A DNA stretch of 22,114 nucleotides. It comes from Candidatus Margulisiibacteriota bacterium. Its GTDB lineage: Bacteria > Margulisbacteria > WOR-1 > O2-12-FULL-45-9 > XYB2-FULL-48-7. The notes beneath the pieces were generated by a model. It saw nothing but the letters and a program-made list of their open reading frames with translations. It was not told the DNA's origin and did not search any database. The stretch's first letter is position 1. Each line of letters starts with the position of its first letter. Of the stretch, positions 1 to 8,039 are shown in pieces. A program made the position numbers and the translations under genes. Where the stretch lies: NCBI GenBank assembly GCA_028717325.1, contig JAQUOB010000003.1, positions 1-22,114 on the forward strand, given 5' to 3'.

Positions 1-608
1 TCTTTGCCCAGCTGCTGCCCACCAAGATCGACGACCTCGAATACCGCAAGAAGCTGGAGGAGATACTGCCGCGGGAGATCGACCGGATCGACCGGATCGT
101 CGAGAGCCTGCTCGACTTTGCCCGCTCGACCGCGCCGACGTTTGAAAAGTTAAAGATCGAAGCGGTGCTGGAAGAGAACGTCAACTATTTTACCGACCAG
201 GCCAAAAGCTCCGGCATCAAGATTCTAACGCACTACGCCGAGCTGCCCGAGATCGAGGCCGACCACGGACAGATCTCCCAGGTCTTTTCGAACCTGATCC
301 TCAACGCGATGCAGGCGATGCCGGAGGGCGGCGAAATTATCGTCTCGACGTTTCCCGGCAAAAAAACGGAGGATATTCTCCAGACGATCAGGGTCCAGGT
401 TGCCGATACCGGTCACGGCATCTCGGAGGAGATGATCAAGAAGCTGTTCGACCCGTTCTTTACCACCAAATACGGCGGCACCGGCCTGGGCCTGACCATC
501 ACGCACAGTATCGTCGACGGCCACAAGGGCTTTATCGATGTGGAGAGCAAGGTTGGGCGGGGGACGACGTTTACCGTCACTTTACCCGTCAGTCAAGGAC
601 TGGTATAA
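1..608 (+). CDS. Sensor histidine kinase, C-terminal part (5' end outside window)
   Basis: The reading frame is open from base 3, so the gene begins upstream of the window. What remains is the end of a dimerisation/phosphoacceptor helix pair (the IDRIVESLLDFAR region, bases about 90-130), then a full HATPase_c domain. The N-box (NLILNAMQAMPEGG) is near 290-330, the G1 box (DTGHGIS) near 406-426, the F box (FDPFFTTK) near 448-471 and the G2 box (GGTGLGL) near 475-495. The phosphoacceptor His lies before the window. The helix pair resembles NtrB/AtoS-like kinases that pair with NtrC-type regulators, and such a regulator follows 47 nt downstream, so this is probably its partner. The signal sensed cannot be told. 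An internal GTG at 165 is not the real start, because conserved kinase sequence continues upstream of it. Confidence 0.93.
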   Translation, partial: FAQLLPTKIDDLEYRKKLEEILPREIDRIDRIVESLLDFARSTAPTFEKLKIEAVLEENVNYFTDQAKSSGIKILTHYAELPEIEADHGQISQVFSNLILNAMQAMPEGGEIIVSTFPGKKTEDILQTIRVQVADTGHGISEEMIKKLFDPFFTTKYGGTGLGLTITHSIVDGHKGFIDVESKVGRGTTFTVTLPVSQGLV

Positions 609-609
609 T
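581..609 (+). promoter_or_regulatory. Candidate promoter for the response regulator, overlapping the kinase stop codon
   Basis: TTTACC (581-586), a 17-bp spacer and TATAAT (604-609) preceded by TG at 601-602 give a good extended -10 promoter. The -10 contains the TAA stop of the kinase. Transcription would start near 616, at the start of the heptad repeat, leaving a leader of about 40 nt before the regulator ATG. The match is by sequence only. Confidence 0.45.
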
Positions 610-612
610 CGA

Positions 613-642
613 GGGACCAGGGGCTAGGGACTGGGGACTAGG
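613..642 (+). repeat. Heptad tandem repeat, GC-rich flavour (four units)
   Basis: Four consecutive 7-bp units of the form GGGRCYR start at 613, 620, 627 and 634 and trail off in GGATTTA. They fill most of the 47-bp gap between the kinase and the regulator. The same family recurs at 13132, 14797 and inside argJ at 17901, and in an AT-rich form near 12127 and 12206. Confidence 0.75.
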
Positions 643-655
643 ATTTATTAAAAGA

Positions 656-1945
656 ATGGCGAAAAAGGCAATACTACTAATAGAGGATGATGCTCGGGTC
701 GAGCAGGCGGTCAAAGCCGCCTTAAGCGATTACGCCGTGGAAACGGTCAAAGGGGCCGGCGAGGCGGCCGAGGCGATCCGCAAAAAGAAACCCGCTCTTC
801 TCATCATCGATTACGACCTTAAAAAACTCGACGGCCTGCAGGTCTTCCGCCAGGTCCATCTAGCGGTCCCCTTTACAAAAGTCATCATGATCTCTCTCTC
901 CAATGACATACCGCTGGCCGTTACGGCGACCAAAATGGGCGTGGCCGATTTCCTAAAAAAACCGGTCTCGGTCAAAGAACTGCTGGCCGCGGTCGAGCGC
1001 AATATCGTAGCGGCCGAAGAGCTGACCGCTTCGGACATCGCCTGGCTGCAGGGCGAAAGCCCGGAGCTGAAAAAAATGAACGAGGCGATCAGCGCCGCCC
1101 TCCAGAGCCGCCGCAACCTGGTCCTTTCGGCCGAGCGGGGGATCGATAAAGGCGACGTCGCCGATCACATCCACCGGCGCGGCCTCAAGAAGAAAAGGCA
1201 GTTCCGGGCGATCGATCTCGCCGATTTCCGGCGCGAAAACCTGGAAGGGCCGTTCTGGGCCGCCGTTCAGGAAGCGGTCGGCGAAGACAAGTCCAGCAAA
1301 TCGGCGGAAAACGACGAAGACCGCTGCGGCACCCTTTATCTCGACAACATCGAAAGTTTGGAAGAAAGTTTTCGCCTGAGCATTTTTGAGTTCTTTAAGG
1401 AGAAAAAGGAAAAAGTCGATCCGGAGATCCTGGTCGTGATCGGCCTCTTTGACCCCAAGTCGCTGCCGGCCGGCCTGGTGAAAAATTATTCACTAGTCGA
1501 GGTGCCGCCTTTGCGCAGCCGCCGGGTTGATCTGCCTCAACTGATCAGCCGACAGCTCGCGGCGTTCTCGACCCTGCACGGTAAAAAAGTCAGGGCGGTC
1601 TCTTCGGAGCTGACTTATCTTCTCGGCCTCTATGAATTTCCGGGCAATTATCATGAGCTGGCCTCGCTGCTCGAAGCGGGGGTTCTCTCCGCGACCGGCG
1701 AGATACTGGAGATCAAAGACCTGCCGCTTGATTTTAAGACCCTTTTGGCGATGACGATCGGCAACGCCCGCTTGAAGGGGAAATTGGGACTTGAAGAGGC
1801 CAGGCTTTTCCTCGAAAAACTCGCTTACAAAACTCTGCTGGCAAAGAGCGGCGGGGACGCGGGGGTGACGGCGAGATTCCTCGATATTCCGCGGACGACG
1901 TTTTTGGAACGCTCAGCCGAACTAGGCAGTGACCTTCTTAATTAA
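656..1945 (+). CDS. NtrC-type response regulator with degenerate sigma-54/AAA+ domain
   Basis: 429 aa. The receiver domain (residues 4-118) looks functional: acidic pair D11/D12, phosphoacceptor D52 seven residues before D59-G60, S80, and K102-P. The centre (about 130-350) aligns in order with a sigma-54 activator AAA+ domain. However, the Walker A position (158-167) has lost the G-x-x-x-x-G-K-[ST] pattern, the GAFTGA sigma-54 contact loop is absent, and Walker B reads LYLDNI (227-232) with Asn in place of the catalytic Glu. The later PPLRSRR (284-290) and EFPGN (327-331) elements remain. The C-terminus (about 396-424) is a Fis-type helix-turn-helix. It is likely a DNA-binding regulator that no longer activates sigma-54 RNA polymerase by ATP hydrolysis. 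Its 3' end overlaps the convergent mutase gene by 24 bp. No clear Shine-Dalgarno precedes the ATG. Confidence 0.85.
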   Translation: MAKKAILLIEDDARVEQAVKAALSDYAVETVKGAGEAAEAIRKKKPALLIIDYDLKKLDGLQVFRQVHLAVPFTKVIMISLSNDIPLAVTATKMGVADFLKKPVSVKELLAAVERNIVAAEELTASDIAWLQGESPELKKMNEAISAALQSRRNLVLSAERGIDKGDVADHIHRRGLKKKRQFRAIDLADFRRENLEGPFWAAVQEAVGEDKSSKSAENDEDRCGTLYLDNIESLEESFRLSIFEFFKEKKEKVDPEILVVIGLFDPKSLPAGLVKNYSLVEVPPLRSRRVDLPQLISRQLAAFSTLHGKKVRAVSSELTYLLGLYEFPGNYHELASLLEAGVLSATGEILEIKDLPLDFKTLLAMTIGNARLKGKLGLEEARLFLEKLAYKTLLAKSGGDAGVTARFLDIPRTTFLERSAELGSDLLN

Positions 1946-3259
1946 TTCCTCGGCCTGGTCTTTAGTTTTTGCCTCGGCGATTATCCTCACGATCGGCTCC
2001 GTATTGGACGGCCGGATATGGATCCAGCTGTCGGGCAGGACGACCTTGACCCCTTCGGTGAGTATCAGGTCGTAGCCGTTGAAGACGGCTTTGGTCTTTT
2101 CCATAAAATCGTTGGCTTCGTCCCGGCTGGCGCACTCCACTTTGGTCTTGATCATCTCATAATGGGGCAGGTCGGCCACTAACTGCGAAACTTTCTTGCC
2201 CGACTCGGCCAGAAGACTTAGGACAAGGCCGGCGCCGGAGAGGCTGTCTCTGTTCCAGCCGACTTTGGGATAGATGACGCCGCCGTTGCCTTCGCCGCCG
2301 ATCAGCCCTTTAAGATTTTTCAGCTCTTCGGTCACGTTGACCTCGCCGACTTTAGTGCGAATGAGGAGGGCCCCAGACTCTTCGCAAACGTCGTCGATGA
2401 CGCGGCTGGTCGAGAGATTAACTACCACGATCGGTTTTTTGGTGCCGATAGCCGGCCCGGCGCCGAGCACAAATTTAACAGCCAGCGCCAGCGTCAGCTC
2501 TTCGCCGATGGCTTTGCCCTCATCGGAAACGATGGCCAGCCGGTCGGCGTCCGAATCAACCGCGAAGCCGATATCGGCGTTTTTACTCTTGACCAGCTCC
2601 ATCAGCTCGCCCAGGTTAGCCGCGACCGGCTCGGGATTATGAGGGAAGGGAAGTTTGGTACTGCAGTTGACGGCAAAGACCTGGCAGCCGAGTTTTTCTA
2701 AAAACCGGACCATGGCTATTGAGCCCGCGCCGTTACAGCCGTCGTAGACGACTTTGAACTTGGCTTTTTTGACGGCGGCGGCGTTGATCGCCTTGAGGAC
2801 CTTCTTAATATGTACGTCGAGGCCGGTTCTATTGACGCTGACTCCTCTGGCAGGGGCAGTTTTCCATTGTTTACTCTTATAGATCTTGAGGAATTCCGTT
2901 CCTTCGGCTTCATTGAGAAATATCCCGTCGCCACGCATGAACTTGAGCCCGTTCCAGGGGAGAGGATTGTGGGAAGCGGTGACTACTATACCACCCGCGG
3001 CTTCCAACTCTCTTGTCATAATGCCAACGGTCGGTGTCGGGGCAATACCTAAGTCGACGACTTTACAGCCGGTCGAGAGGAGGCCTGAGAAAATTATCCC
3101 CTTTATAAATTCGGACGACTGTCTGGGATCGGTGCCGACTACTACTTTTCCCCCGTCCAAATAAGTGCCGAAGGCTTTGGCGAGATCGAGGCAGACTTCG
3201 GGGGTTAAGGATTCAGGAACCAAACCGCGGACGCCGGAGATGGAGATGATCAATGACAT
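1922..3259 (-). CDS. glmM: Phosphoglucosamine mutase / phosphomannomutase family protein
   Basis: 445 aa, full length for the alpha-D-phosphohexomutase superfamily. It interconverts hexose-6-phosphate and hexose-1-phosphate through a phosphoserine. The N-terminal SISGVRG stretch is seen, then the catalytic serine loop TASHNP with S96, the Mg-binding loop D235-S-D237-A-D239-R, the sugar-binding loop GGEGNGG (321-327) and the phosphate-binding RPSNTEP (416-422). The GEGNGG form resembles the archaeal-type GlmM/phosphomannomutase branch rather than E. coli GlmM, so GlcN-6-P versus Man-6-P specificity is uncertain. The start is fixed by the conserved N-terminus beginning two residues after Met. 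No ribosome-binding site precedes it, and a strong promoter lies so close that the message should be leaderless. It is divergent from hsdM. Confidence 0.88.
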   Translation of the reverse strand: MSLIISISGVRGLVPESLTPEVCLDLAKAFGTYLDGGKVVVGTDPRQSSEFIKGIIFSGLLSTGCKVVDLGIAPTPTVGIMTRELEAAGGIVVTASHNPLPWNGLKFMRGDGIFLNEAEGTEFLKIYKSKQWKTAPARGVSVNRTGLDVHIKKVLKAINAAAVKKAKFKVVYDGCNGAGSIAMVRFLEKLGCQVFAVNCSTKLPFPHNPEPVAANLGELMELVKSKNADIGFAVDSDADRLAIVSDEGKAIGEELTLALAVKFVLGAGPAIGTKKPIVVVNLSTSRVIDDVCEESGALLIRTKVGEVNVTEELKNLKGLIGGEGNGGVIYPKVGWNRDSLSGAGLVLSLLAESGKKVSQLVADLPHYEMIKTKVECASRDEANDFMEKTKAVFNGYDLILTEGVKVVLPDSWIHIRPSNTEPIVRIIAEAKTKDQAEELIKKVTA

Positions 3260-3268
3260 GCTTTTATT

Positions 3269-3297
3269 ATTATATCTGGGAGGTGGGGGAATGTAAA
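3269..3297 (-). promoter_or_regulatory. Near-consensus promoter placing glmM transcription at its ATG
   Basis: On the minus strand, TTTACA (3292-3297), a 17-bp spacer and TATAAT (3269-3274) form an almost perfect housekeeping promoter. Only 9 nt (3260-3268) separate the -10 from the ATG and they hold no Shine-Dalgarno. Transcription should begin within a few bases of the start codon. Confidence 0.7.
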
Positions 3298-3333
3298 GGG
3301 AGGGGAAAACCAGATGTTTGATATTTTCCTCTT

Positions 3334-3363
3334 TTGTTTATATGTTTTATATTGTATTATAAT
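3334..3363 (+). promoter_or_regulatory. Candidate upstream promoter for the hsd operon
   Basis: TTGTTT (3334-3339), an 18-bp spacer and TATAAT (3358-3363) lie in an AT-rich stretch upstream of hsdM. It would act together with, or instead of, the extended -10 at 3403. Confidence 0.4.
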
Positions 3364-3402
3364 ACCGTAATGCGGCAAGAAATGTTTGGTCTTCGCCTTA
3401 TA

Positions 3403-3411
3403 TGTTATAAT
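3403..3411 (+). promoter_or_regulatory. Extended -10 promoter for the hsd operon
   Basis: TG-T-TATAAT is a perfect extended -10 element. No good -35 lies 17 bp upstream, which is normal for extended -10 promoters. The predicted leader to the hsdM ATG is about 70 nt. Confidence 0.5.
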
Positions 3412-3428
3412 ACTGCCGCCCCTCCTGA

Positions 3429-3448
3429 CTGGCTGCGTCAAAAGCCAG
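3429..3448 (+). other. Small hairpin in the hsdM leader
   Basis: CTGGCT (3429-3434) and AGCCAG (3443-3448) pair across an 8-nt loop, with GA/TC able to extend the stem past a bulge. It lies in the predicted hsdM 5' leader. No T-tract follows, so it is not a normal terminator. Function unknown. Confidence 0.3.
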
Positions 3449-3490
3449 AGTCCAGCCTTCCCGACGACAAAAACGACTAAAAATTAAGCC

Positions 3491-5917
3491 ATGCCAATAA
3501 AAAAATCACAATTATATAGCTCGATTTGGGAAGCATGCGATCAGCTTCGCGGAGGAATGGACGCCTCTCAATATAAGGATTATGTGCTGGTGCTACTATT
3601 TGTGAAATATATTTCTGATAAGTATGCGGAGCAACGCAATCCTCCTGTTGTTATTCCAAAGGGTGGTAGCTTTGCCGATATGATTAGCCTCAAAGGCAAT
3701 AAGGATATTGGGGAAGGAATTAATAAGATCCTTAGTAAACTAGCAGAAGCCAATGGGCTTAAAGATGTGATCGATGCGGTTGACTTTAATAACGAAGATA
3801 AGCTTGGCAAAGGCAAAGAGATGCAAGATCGCCTTTCAGATTTGGTTGCAATATTTGAAAATCCGGAACTGGAATTTGGCAAAAACCGGGCCGAAGGGGA
3901 TGATCTGCTTGGCGATGCTTATGAATATCTTATGAAACATTTTGCTGTAGATTCTGGTAAAAGTAAAGGTCAGTTCTACACACCAGCTGAAGTATCTAGA
4001 ATTATAGCTAAGGTTATAGGAGCTAATAAATCAACTGGAATGATGCAAACTGTTTATGACCCAACGTGCGGAAGCGGCTCTCTTCTTTTAAAAATTGCAG
4101 CTGAAACTCCAAAAGGGATATCTATTTATGGGCAAGAAAAAGAAAGTTTCAATGCAAATATAGCAATTTTAAACATGTGGTTACATGGAAATTCAGCGGC
4201 AGTTATAAAAAAGGGCAACACTTTAACTTCGCCTGAATTTATTTATAATGGCTCATTAAAAACTTTTGATTATGTGATTGCTAACCCCCCCTTTTCTGAT
4301 AAAAAATGGCGGACAGGTTTTGACCCCGAGCATGATCAGTACGACCGCTTTACAGGCTTCGGCATTCCACCCAAGAAAAATGGCGATTATGCTTTTCTTT
4401 TACATATTGTTAGATCACTCAAGAGCACTGGTAAGGGGGCAGTAATTCTTCCGCACGGCGTGCTTTTCCGCGGGCATGTTGAAGGGAAAATTCGTAAAAA
4501 TATCATCCAAAGAGGATATATCAAAGGAATTGTCGGGCTACCGGCTAACTTATTTTATGGCACCGGCATTCCTGCCTGTATTATTGTCCTTGATAAAGAA
4601 GGCGCCGAGAGCCGCAAAGGCATCTTCATGATTGATGCTTCTAAGGGTTTCATAAAAGACGGCAGTAAGAATCGCCTTCGCGAGCAAGACATCAAGAAAA
4701 TCGTAGATGTTTTCAATGGACAAACTGAGATCCCCAAATATTCGCGATTTATACTCTATAAAGAGATTCAAAAACACGAGTACAACCTAAACCTCCCGCG
4801 CTATATTGATACGCAAGAAACTGAAGATTTGCAGGACATTGAGGCACATCTTAAGGGGGGAATCCCAAATGCCGACATTGATGCCCTCAATAATTATTGG
4901 AAAGTTTGCCCAGCGCTAAAAGGCAAACTATTTGTGGCTTTTAAACGCCGGGGATATAGCAAGCTGGCTATCAAGCCCGAAAATATCAAGAAAACGATTC
5001 TTTCACATCCGGAATACGAAGCATTCCGTAAAACAAAGCTTAAAATATTTACAAGTTGGAAAAGCAAGACATTGTCAGTGCTTAAGAACATTTCAACCAA
5101 AGACCACCCCAAGGCGATCATTGCTTCAATAGCTGATGATCTGCTGGTGGCATTTGCTGGAACGAGCTTGATAGATAAATACGATATATACCAGCATCTG
5201 ATGACCTATTGGGGAGAGACGATGCAAGATGATGCGTATATTCTGACAACCGAGGGTTGGAAGGCGGGCAATGTTGCCATGCGTCTGCAAAAAGAAAGCA
5301 AGGGCAAGAAAAAAGATATTGCTGGTCTTCCTGGCCTTGAGGGGCGGCTGATTCCTGTTTCGTTGATTATTAACACATACTTCTCTGCTGAACTGTCTCG
5401 GCTTGACGGGCTTAACGCTGATATAGAACAAGTTGAAGCGCAAATGAATGAACTTAAAGATAAACATGGTGGGGAGGAGGGCTTGCTTTCCGAAGTCATT
5501 GAAAATGATAAGGTGGTAAAGGGAGCGATTCAGAAACGCATCAAAGAGATTAAGAAAGATGCCGATTATGCCGATGAGCTTAAGGTGCTTGAACAATATG
5601 CCGCGCTTTTTGAAAAACAAGCAGATGTCAAGAACAAGATAAAAGAAGCGGAAAAAGACCTGGAGAAAAAAGTGTTAATAAAGTATCCAAAATTGACTTT
5701 AAAAGAGATTAAAATACTTGTGGTTGAGCGCAAATGGATGTCGGCGCTTGAATCAGCGATACAAAACGAAGTAGATCGCCGCTCTCAAATACTCACCGGC
5801 AGAATAAAAGAGTTGACCGAGCGCTATGAAACCACATTGCCAGAACTTACAAATAGCGTTGATGAGCTTGCTGCCAAAGTGCATGGACATTTAAATAAAA
5901 TGGGGGTCAAGATATGA
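3491..5917 (+). CDS. hsdM: Type I restriction-modification system methyltransferase subunit (long form)
   Basis: 808 aa. The N-terminal HsdM domain begins with the family-typical serine-glutamine-leucine-tyrosine stretch and GGMDASQYKDYVL, which fixes the start although no Shine-Dalgarno is visible. The N6-adenine methyltransferase core carries the SAM-binding DPTCGSGSLLL (motif I, from D190) and the catalytic NPPF (N265-F268). The protein methylates adenine at the sites read by HsdS and is also part of the restriction complex. Usual HsdM proteins are about 500 aa. Here a further 300 aa or so follow, with a Lys/Glu-rich segment of likely coiled coils (about residues 640-800). It is the first gene of the operon and overlaps the next by the 4-bp ATGA. 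Codon use is AT-rich compared with flanking host genes. Confidence 0.95.
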   Translation: MPIKKSQLYSSIWEACDQLRGGMDASQYKDYVLVLLFVKYISDKYAEQRNPPVVIPKGGSFADMISLKGNKDIGEGINKILSKLAEANGLKDVIDAVDFNNEDKLGKGKEMQDRLSDLVAIFENPELEFGKNRAEGDDLLGDAYEYLMKHFAVDSGKSKGQFYTPAEVSRIIAKVIGANKSTGMMQTVYDPTCGSGSLLLKIAAETPKGISIYGQEKESFNANIAILNMWLHGNSAAVIKKGNTLTSPEFIYNGSLKTFDYVIANPPFSDKKWRTGFDPEHDQYDRFTGFGIPPKKNGDYAFLLHIVRSLKSTGKGAVILPHGVLFRGHVEGKIRKNIIQRGYIKGIVGLPANLFYGTGIPACIIVLDKEGAESRKGIFMIDASKGFIKDGSKNRLREQDIKKIVDVFNGQTEIPKYSRFILYKEIQKHEYNLNLPRYIDTQETEDLQDIEAHLKGGIPNADIDALNNYWKVCPALKGKLFVAFKRRGYSKLAIKPENIKKTILSHPEYEAFRKTKLKIFTSWKSKTLSVLKNISTKDHPKAIIASIADDLLVAFAGTSLIDKYDIYQHLMTYWGETMQDDAYILTTEGWKAGNVAMRLQKESKGKKKDIAGLPGLEGRLIPVSLIINTYFSAELSRLDGLNADIEQVEAQMNELKDKHGGEEGLLSEVIENDKVVKGAIQKRIKEIKKDADYADELKVLEQYAALFEKQADVKNKIKEAEKDLEKKVLIKYPKLTLKEIKILVVERKWMSALESAIQNEVDRRSQILTGRIKELTERYETTLPELTNSVDELAAKVHGHLNKMGVKI

Positions 5918-6840
5918 AAAATTACTACAGGATAATGCTTGGGCGAAAAAGTTCGCATGCCGAAGAAGCTTATAAGGGAAGTTATATCGCAGCTGGTTTT
6001 ATCCCAGATAGTGACCTTACGCATCACCTTCTAGACAATTGGCGAGACTTCAATAATGAATATATCCCTATCTTCCTTCAGCAAAATCCCGATAAAACAA
6101 AAATATCTGCCGGCCTTGCTTGCGGCATGCTTTGGACCGTTGCCAGGGGAGTACAAAAGGGAGATGTGGTGCTATGCCCGGATGGTAAAGGTTCTTACTA
6201 TGCCGGCGAAGTGATTGGTGATTATAAATACCAGAAGGGCGAAAATCTTCCTCATCGCCGGGCTGTGCGCTGGTTTTCCAAAACTATTTCACGGGATGAA
6301 ATGAGCGAATCTCTAAAGCATTCGGCTGGCTCTATAGGTACGGTAAGCAATATAAGTGAATACGCGGCGGAAATCGAGACGCTATTATCAGGCAGCCGTC
6401 CGCAAATGATTGTTGCCACCGATGAAACAATTGAAAACCCCAGCCAGTTCGCATTAGAAGAACATTTGGAAGATTTCTTGGTGGAAAATTGGGAATCAAC
6501 CGATCTTGGCAAACGCTATGATATTTACGAAGAAGACGGGGAAATGGTTGGGCAGCAATACCCAAGCGACACTGGCCCTATCGATATTTTAGCTATCAGC
6601 AAAGATAAAAAGGAGCTTTTGATAGTAGAGCTTAAGAAGGGAAGGACAAGCGATATTGTTGTCGGGCAGGTTCAGCGCTACATGGGTTATGTAAAAGAAG
6701 AATTGGCAGAAGAGGGCCAATCTGTCCGCGGCGCGATCATTGCATTTGAGGATGATAAAAAGATCAATAGAGCACTTTCAGTCGCGCCAAATATCGATTT
6801 TTATACTTATAAGATACAATTTAAGTTGGAAAAGAAATAG
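5914..6840 (+). CDS. Putative restriction nuclease: PUA-like N-domain + NucS/PD-(D/E)XK C-domain
   Basis: 308 aa. The C-terminal part (about 178-305) matches the NucS/DUF91-type PD-(D/E)XK nuclease fold: GPIDIL with D224, then VELKKG with E239-x-K241, and the following Q253-x-x-x-Y helix. The N-terminal part (about 1-122) has the pattern GDVVLCPDG...YYAGEVIGDY...HRRAVRW. This resembles PUA/EVE-like domains that precede nucleases in Mrr/McrBC-like restriction proteins and can bind modified bases. The domain call is by motif resemblance only. The start overlaps the hsdM stop (ATGA), and hsdS begins 2 nt after its end, so it is translated as part of the type I operon. It may cleave modified or foreign DNA alongside HsdR. 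A simple NucS mismatch-repair role seems less likely in this position. Confidence 0.75.
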   Translation: MKNYYRIMLGRKSSHAEEAYKGSYIAAGFIPDSDLTHHLLDNWRDFNNEYIPIFLQQNPDKTKISAGLACGMLWTVARGVQKGDVVLCPDGKGSYYAGEVIGDYKYQKGENLPHRRAVRWFSKTISRDEMSESLKHSAGSIGTVSNISEYAAEIETLLSGSRPQMIVATDETIENPSQFALEEHLEDFLVENWESTDLGKRYDIYEEDGEMVGQQYPSDTGPIDILAISKDKKELLIVELKKGRTSDIVVGQVQRYMGYVKEELAEEGQSVRGAIIAFEDDKKINRALSVAPNIDFYTYKIQFKLEKK

Positions 6841-6842
6841 TA

Positions 6843-8039
6843 ATGGCATCTAAAGTTAATCAAAGAATACCAAAGGGGGATAGACGGGCCAAGGTTGGAG
6901 TGATTCCGGATGATTGGGAAGTAAAAGGATTGGATGAGCTTGGTGAGTGCATAATAGGATTGACATACAGCCCTAGCAATATTGTTGATTATGGCCTGCT
7001 GGTATTGCGCGCTTCAAATATTTATAATGGGAAAGTGGCATATGAGGACAATGTTTATGTTAATTGTGATGTTCCTCAGAGGAAAAGAGTGCGGAAAAAT
7101 GATCTTCTTATTTGCGTAAGAAGTGGCAGCCGAGAACTTATTGGAAAATGTGCGTTAATAGATGATCGAACAGAAGGAATGGCGTTTGGTGCATTTATGA
7201 CCATATTTCGATCATCTTATGGCCCATTTGTATTTCAGCAATTTCAATCACACAATATAAAAAAGCAAATCGAAGAACATTTAGGGGCAACTATTAACCA
7301 GATAACAAATAAAAGCCTGCAATCATTCAAAATACCTTTTCCGCCCGATGAAAAAGAACGCACTATTATCACAGCAATTCTTTCCGATGCAGATATGTTA
7401 ATAGAAAGTCTGGAAAAACTCATTGCCAAAAAGCGCGCGATTAAGCAGGGAGCAATGCAGGCGCTTCTCACCGGCAAGCGCCGCCTGCTGGGGTTTAGCG
7501 GGGAGTGGCAAGTTGAGGAGTTGGGGGAGATTGTTGAGATAACAAAGGGGCAACTAATTACAGAAAATACATGTATCCCAGGGGATATACCTGTTATTGC
7601 TGGTGGTAAAACTCCAGCATATTACCACAACAAGCCTAACCGTTGGGGAAGTACAATCACTGTTAGTGCATCAGGAGCTAATGCCGGGTTTGTTGCGTTT
7701 TATAACTATCCAATTTTTGCCTCGGACTGCTCGACTATTGAGGAGGGAGGTAAATATTCAGTTAAATACATTTATTACCAATTATTACTCAATCAAAGCA
7801 AAATATATAAAATACAAACAGGGGGCGCACAACCACACATTCATCCAAGCGATTTATATCCTCTTCAGATTCCAAGGCCAGAAAAACAAGAACAAATGGC
7901 TATTGCCGACATTCTCTCTGATATGGATGCCGAAATCGATGCATTGGGACTGACACTTTCTAAGTATAAAATGATTAAAATTAGCATGATGCAGAATTTA
8001 TTAACCGGTAAAATAAGGGTTTATGGAACACATAACTAA
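6843..8039 (+). CDS. hsdS: Type I restriction-modification specificity subunit
   Basis: 398 aa, normal length. Two target-recognition domains (about 20-180 and 222-352) read the two halves of a bipartite site. Each is followed by a helical conserved region, and these are recognisable copies of each other: ILSDADMLIESLEKLIAKKRAI...ALLTGKRRL in the centre, and ILSDMDAEIDAL...NLLTGKIRV at the C-terminus. GVIPDDWEVKGL opens the first TRD and FSGEWQVEELGE opens the second, both typical of the family. The recognition sequence cannot be predicted here. The gene starts 2 nt after the nuclease stop and its 3' end overlaps hsdR by 17 nt. No phase-variable repeat tract was seen in it. Confidence 0.95.
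   Translation: MASKVNQRIPKGDRRAKVGVIPDDWEVKGLDELGECIIGLTYSPSNIVDYGLLVLRASNIYNGKVAYEDNVYVNCDVPQRKRVRKNDLLICVRSGSRELIGKCALIDDRTEGMAFGAFMTIFRSSYGPFVFQQFQSHNIKKQIEEHLGATINQITNKSLQSFKIPFPPDEKERTIITAILSDADMLIESLEKLIAKKRAIKQGAMQALLTGKRRLLGFSGEWQVEELGEIVEITKGQLITENTCIPGDIPVIAGGKTPAYYHNKPNRWGSTITVSASGANAGFVAFYNYPIFASDCSTIEEGGKYSVKYIYYQLLLNQSKIYKIQTGGAQPHIHPSDLYPLQIPRPEKQEQMAIADILSDMDAEIDALGLTLSKYKMIKISMMQNLLTGKIRVYGTHN

Noticed and set aside
3250..3441. Minus-strand 63-aa reading frame upstream of and overlapping the glmM start
   Set aside because: It covers the glmM promoter and the AT-rich spacer, has no recognisable domain and no ribosome site, and is best explained by chance.
3380..3480. Integration site (att/tRNA end) at the left edge of the restriction island
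   Set aside because: No tRNA gene, no integrase and no matching direct repeat near 11770-12110 were found; only the composition shift supports an edge.
5126..5620. Minus-strand frame (164 aa) within hsdM
   Set aside because: It looks membrane-like only because it is the complement of Lys/Glu-rich coding sequence; it is antisense to hsdM.
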